This document shows positions 61,675-64,000 of a stretch of 64,000 nt of DNA, one piece after another. Under the pieces are notes generated by a model, which searched no databases, was not told the DNA's origin, and saw nothing but the letters and a program-made list of their open reading frames with translations. This stretch comes from Amycolatopsis keratiniphila subsp. keratiniphila (GTDB lineage: Bacteria; Actinomycetota; Actinomycetes; Mycobacteriales; Pseudonocardiaceae), in contig NZ_LQMT02000010.1 of assembly GCF_001620365.2 (NCBI RefSeq), forward strand, positions 283,657-347,656. Direction: 5' to 3'. Positions within the stretch are counted from its first letter, which is position 1. Every line of letters begins with the position of its first letter. The position numbers and the translations under genes were made by a program.

Positions 61675-62421
61675 TCAGGTCGTCTTCGGGGGCTGCTCGA
61701 TGTCGAGCTCGGCCGAAAGCTGACGCCAGGCCGTCTCGGCGGCCTTCTGCTCGGCTTCCTTCTTGGTCGTTCCCGAGCCGTAGCCGAGTTCACGCCCGCC
61801 GACGAGGACGGTGGCGCTGAACTCCTTGCGGTGATCCGGCCCGGTGTCCTCGACCTTGTACTCGGGCACGCCGAGCCCGGCCGACGCCGTCAACTCCTGG
61901 AGGCTGGTCTTCCAGTCCAGGCCGGCGCCACGCAGCGGCGCCTCGGCGAGCAGGCCGTCGAACAGGTGGTGCACGAGCTTGCGCGCGACGTCGATGCCGT
62001 GCTGCTGGTACGCGGCGCCGATGACGGCCTCGAGCCCGTCGGCGAGGATGCTCGCCTTGTCCCGGCCGCCGGTGAGCTCTTCGCCCTTGCCCAGCAACAG
62101 GTGCCTGCCCAGCCCGCCCTCGCCGAGGCCGCGCGCGACCCTGGCCAGCGCGTGCATGTTGACCACGCTGGCACGGAGCTTCGCGAGCTGACCTTCGGCC
62201 AGTTCGGGATGGGTGTTGTAGAGGTGGTCGGTGACGACCAGGCCCAGCACCGCGTCCCCGAGGAACTCCAAACGCTCGTTCGGCGGCAACCCACCGTTCT
62301 CATAGGCATAAGAACGGTGGGTCAACGACAGCGTCAGCAGCTCGGGCTCGATCGTGATCCCGAGTGCTTCGAGCAGTGGTGCGGGGTCCGCGGGTGGTCC
62401 ACCGGCCGACTTGCCCCCCAT
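61675..62421 (-). CDS. rnc: Ribonuclease III
   Basis: Double-strand RNA endonuclease of 248 residues. The catalytic signature is [14 protein letters not shown], with the second acidic set in [11 protein letters not shown]. The double-stranded RNA-binding domain is C-terminal ([19 protein letters not shown] ... [20 protein letters not shown]). It matures rRNA and processes structured transcripts, including, potentially, the palindromic 3' ends in this window. It starts 15 bases after rpmF. Confidence 0.96.
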   Translation of the reverse strand: MGGKSAGGPPADPAPLLEALGITIEPELLTLSLTHRSYAYENGGLPPNERLEFLGDAVLGLVVTDHLYNTHPELAEGQLAKLRASVVNMHALARVARGLGEGGLGRHLLLGKGEELTGGRDKASILADGLEAVIGAAYQQHGIDVARKLVHHLFDGLLAEAPLRGAGLDWKTSLQELTASAGLGVPEYKVEDTGPDHRKEFSATVLVGGRELGYGSGTTKKEAEQKAAETAWRQLSAELDIEQPPKTT

Positions 62422-62436
62422 GTCGTCAGCTGCCGA

Positions 62437-62619
62437 TCAGGCGGGCTCGACGACCTGGCGACCGTTGTGCTGGCCGCAGGCCGGGCACGCGATGTGCTGG
62501 AGCTTCGGCTGCTTGCAGGCGCGGTTGGAGCAGGGCACCAGCTGAACCGGAGCCGCCTTCCACTGGCTGCGGCGCGCGCGGGTGTTGGATCGCGACATCT
62601 TCCGCTTCGGGACGGCCAC
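62437..62619 (-). CDS. rpmF: 50S ribosomal protein L32, zinc-ribbon form
   Basis: Ribosomal protein of 60 residues (MAVPKRKMSRSNTRARRSQW). Four cysteines in NRAC/CSNRAC and CPACG spacing form a zinc ribbon, so this is the zinc-containing form. GGAGAT precedes the ATG. Placement before rnc and after the DUF177 gene is the conserved bacterial order. Confidence 0.96.
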   Translation of the reverse strand: MAVPKRKMSRSNTRARRSQWKAAPVQLVPCSNRACKQPKLQHIACPACGQHNGRQVVEPA

Positions 62620-62691
62620 GAGTAGATCTCCTTCAGACGGTCTGCCCGCGGTCGCGAGCGAACTTGCTTCTCCGGAACGAGCTGGTGCTCG

Positions 62692-63309
62692 TCAGGCTTG
62701 CTTTCCGGGGCCATCGGCCTGGTCATCGCCCGTTTCGTCCTCGAAACGATCGACCAGCGCGGCCCACCGAGGGTCTATCTTCTCATGCCCGTGACCGGGC
62801 TCGAGATCGGCCCACTTGACACCGCATTCGGTGCACAGTCCCCGGCAGTCCTCGGTGCACAGCGGGGCCAGCGGCAACGCCAGCACCACCGCGTCGCGGA
62901 CCGTCGGCTCGAGATCGATCCGGTCGTCCACCAGGCGGGGGATCTCGTCCTCGTCGGTGGTCTCCTCGGTCGCGGAGCCGGGGTAGGCGAAGAGCTCGGT
63001 CAGGTCGACCTCGACGTCCTCGGTGATCGGGTCGAGGCACCGCGAGCAGTGCCCCGTCGCGACGGCGGACGCCGTACCGCTGACGAGCACACCCTCGACG
63101 ACGGATTCGAGCAGCAGGTCGAGCTCCAGGCTGGAGCCGGCGTCGATGGTGATGACGTCGGGCACTCCGAGCGCGGTCTCGACGGGGATCGAGCGTTGGA
63201 CGGCCTTGCTCAGGCCGGCGTGACGGCCGAGCTCGCGGGTGTCGAGCACCCACGGGTTCCGGTCGTCCAGCTGCGCAGGCTTGGCCTGCGGCGACTTGTT
63301 CTCAGACAT
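62692..63309 (-). CDS. DUF177 (YceD) family protein
   Basis: Protein of 205 residues. The N-terminal part has the DUF177 opening (NPWVLDTRELGRHAG), and a zinc-ribbon-like pattern is seen in TGHCSRCLDPI and LCTEDCRGLCTECGVKW. YceD proteins are coupled to rpmF and needed for 23S rRNA metabolism in plants and bacteria. The acidic middle (TDEDEIPRLVDD) is normal for actinobacteria. The gap to rpmF is 72 bases. Confidence 0.92.
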   Translation of the reverse strand: MSENKSPQAKPAQLDDRNPWVLDTRELGRHAGLSKAVQRSIPVETALGVPDVITIDAGSSLELDLLLESVVEGVLVSGTASAVATGHCSRCLDPITEDVEVDLTELFAYPGSATEETTDEDEIPRLVDDRIDLEPTVRDAVVLALPLAPLCTEDCRGLCTECGVKWADLEPGHGHEKIDPRWAALVDRFEDETGDDQADGPGKQA

Positions 63310-63380
63310 CGGTCACCAGGGTACGCAGGTACCGCCACTCACTTTCGGGCGGCCGGGACCCCTGGGCGCGGACGAGTGCT

Positions 63381-63427
63381 CCCAATGTGGCATTGGGGAC
63401 GTTGAGCGTCTCCGATGCCACATTGGG
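63381..63427. terminator. Palindrome between sepIVA and the DUF177 gene (1)
   Basis: CCCAATGTGGCAT and ATGCCACATTGGG are exact inverted copies, with a further GGGGACG/CGTCTCC pairing inside. It lies in a 205-base gap that holds no gene. Confidence 0.7.
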
Positions 63428-63446
63428 CGCGCCAGTAGGCCGGTCC

Positions 63447-63493
63447 GTGAAGGCCTCCTTACCTACCCTGAAGGTAGTGAAGGGGGCCTTCAC
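63447..63493. repeat. Palindrome of the GGGGGCCTTCA family (2)
   Basis: GTGAAGGCCTCCTT pairs with AAGGGGGCCTTCAC, and TACC/GGTA pairs inside. The right arm at 63479-63498 differs by one base from 46204-46223. Together with the neighbouring palindrome it probably ends the sepIVA transcript. Confidence 0.75.
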
Positions 63494-63514
63494 GTACTCG
63501 AGGTGCCCAGGCGA

Positions 63515-64000
63515 TCAGCTCTGGTAGTCGTACAGCGAGGTCCGGCTGTTGCCCGGCAGGTTGACCGGCGACCGCAGGTGGTTGCGCCCGGAGTCGACCG
63601 TCCGCAGCGTGGTCGCCAGCAGCTCGGAGAACTCGGCCAGCTTCCCGTCGACGTAGGCGTCGCAGTCGCCGCGCTGCTTGTCGGCCTCGACGTGCGCCTC
63701 GTCGACGATGCGCGCCGCCTCGCCGTGCGCGGCCTGGACGACCTCGGTCTGGGCGACGAGCCGGGCCTGTTCGGCGCGGCCGTCCTCGATGGCGCGCTCG
63801 TAGGCGTCGCGACCGGCCTGGATCATCCGCTCCGACTCGGCACGCGAGCGGTCGGTGAGGTTTTGGAACTCGGCCTGCCCGGCGGCGACCATGCGCTCCG
63901 CCTCGGCGTGCGCGTCGCTCATCATCTGCTCCGCGCGGGCGCGGGCGTCGGCGAGGATGCGCTCGGCCTCGGCCTGCGCGTCGGCGACCGTGCGGTCGGC
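63515..64000 (-). CDS. DivIVA-like coiled-coil protein, SepIVA homologue, C-terminal part
   Basis: The last 161 codons are in the window; the start is beyond position 64000. The visible part is a long, Ala/Glu/Arg-rich coiled coil (AEAERILADARARAEQMMSD and similar heptads) ending in a short tail (SRTSLYDYQS). In Mycobacterium tuberculosis the gene at this position next to DUF177, rpmF and rnc is the septation factor SepIVA, which fits. It should act at the growth pole or septum. Confidence 0.82.
   Translation of the reverse strand, partial: ADRTVADAQAEAERILADARARAEQMMSDAHAEAERMVAAGQAEFQNLTDRSRAESERMIQAGRDAYERAIEDGRAEQARLVAQTEVVQAAHGEAARIVDEAHVEADKQRGDCDAYVDGKLAEFSELLATTLRTVDSGRNHLRSPVNLPGNSRTSLYDYQS

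Overview
The window is high-GC DNA (about 70% by eye) with GTG starts, tightly overlapping operons, actinobacterial families (SepIVA, DUF5709, MAB_1171c-type membrane protein, HAAS/PadR pairs, ShbA/SigD-like sigma) and an IdeR/DmdR-type iron box. The protein sequences and gene order fit the Pseudonocardiaceae, most likely Amycolatopsis or a close relative. This placement is inferred from family resemblance, not from a marker gene. It is ordinary chromosome: I found no insertion sequences, phage genes, CRISPR arrays, tRNA or rRNA genes.

Layout. 1-3 kb: the lower beta-ketoadipate operon pcaI-pcaJ-pcaF-pcaH (minus strand, pcaH cut by the window edge). 3-6.6 kb: an Old Yellow Enzyme gene, a TetR gene and an acetoacetate-decarboxylase-like/DJ-1 pair, tied together by four copies of one 19-bp operator. 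7-12.4 kb: hydroxyacid reductase plus glycerate kinase, small stress/envelope proteins (a cysteine-free HesB-like protein, DUF5709, GtrA, two DUF202 proteins) and an ShbA-like sigma factor. 12.5-22 kb: a complete non-phosphorylating L-fucose pathway (mutarotase, dehydrogenase, lactonase, fuconate dehydratase, keto-deoxy-fuconate dehydrogenase, FAH-type hydrolase) with a sugar ABC importer and a GntR regulator. 22-32 kb: MFS exporter, ferredoxin reductase, a 657-residue fatty acyl-CoA reductase, a large membrane protein, a MocR regulator, an iron-box-controlled orphan siderophore-type ATPase and an O-methyltransferase.

32-36.5 kb: a class A penicillin-binding protein whose transpeptidase motifs are all altered, then an ArsR regulator and a SulP transporter. 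36.5-45.5 kb: gcvP-gcvT-gcvH-glyA-lipA-sdaA in one polarity behind a tandem glycine riboswitch, turning glycine into serine and then pyruvate; a GntR gene follows. 45.6-50.5 kb: a Met/Cys-rich copper-storage-type protein and a gamma-glutamyl-polyamine pathway (glutamine-synthetase-like PuuA, PuuD, aldehyde dehydrogenase, SDR). 50.6-57 kb: a general stress protein, an archaeal-type aspartyl-tRNA synthetase behind a T-box leader with an Asp specifier, a PadR/HAAS pair, a GntR/ABC trio and DoxX. 57-59.3 kb: an XRE-ImmA-membrane protein cassette. 59.3-64 kb: the conserved sepIVA-DUF177-rpmF-rnc-mutM block, interrupted by a secreted PL6-type polysaccharide lyase.

Two genome-scale habits stand out. 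Several genes appear to be leaderless, with a TAGNCT -10 box seven bases before a GTG start. Gene ends carry long, nearly perfect palindromes that fall into a few recurring sequence families.
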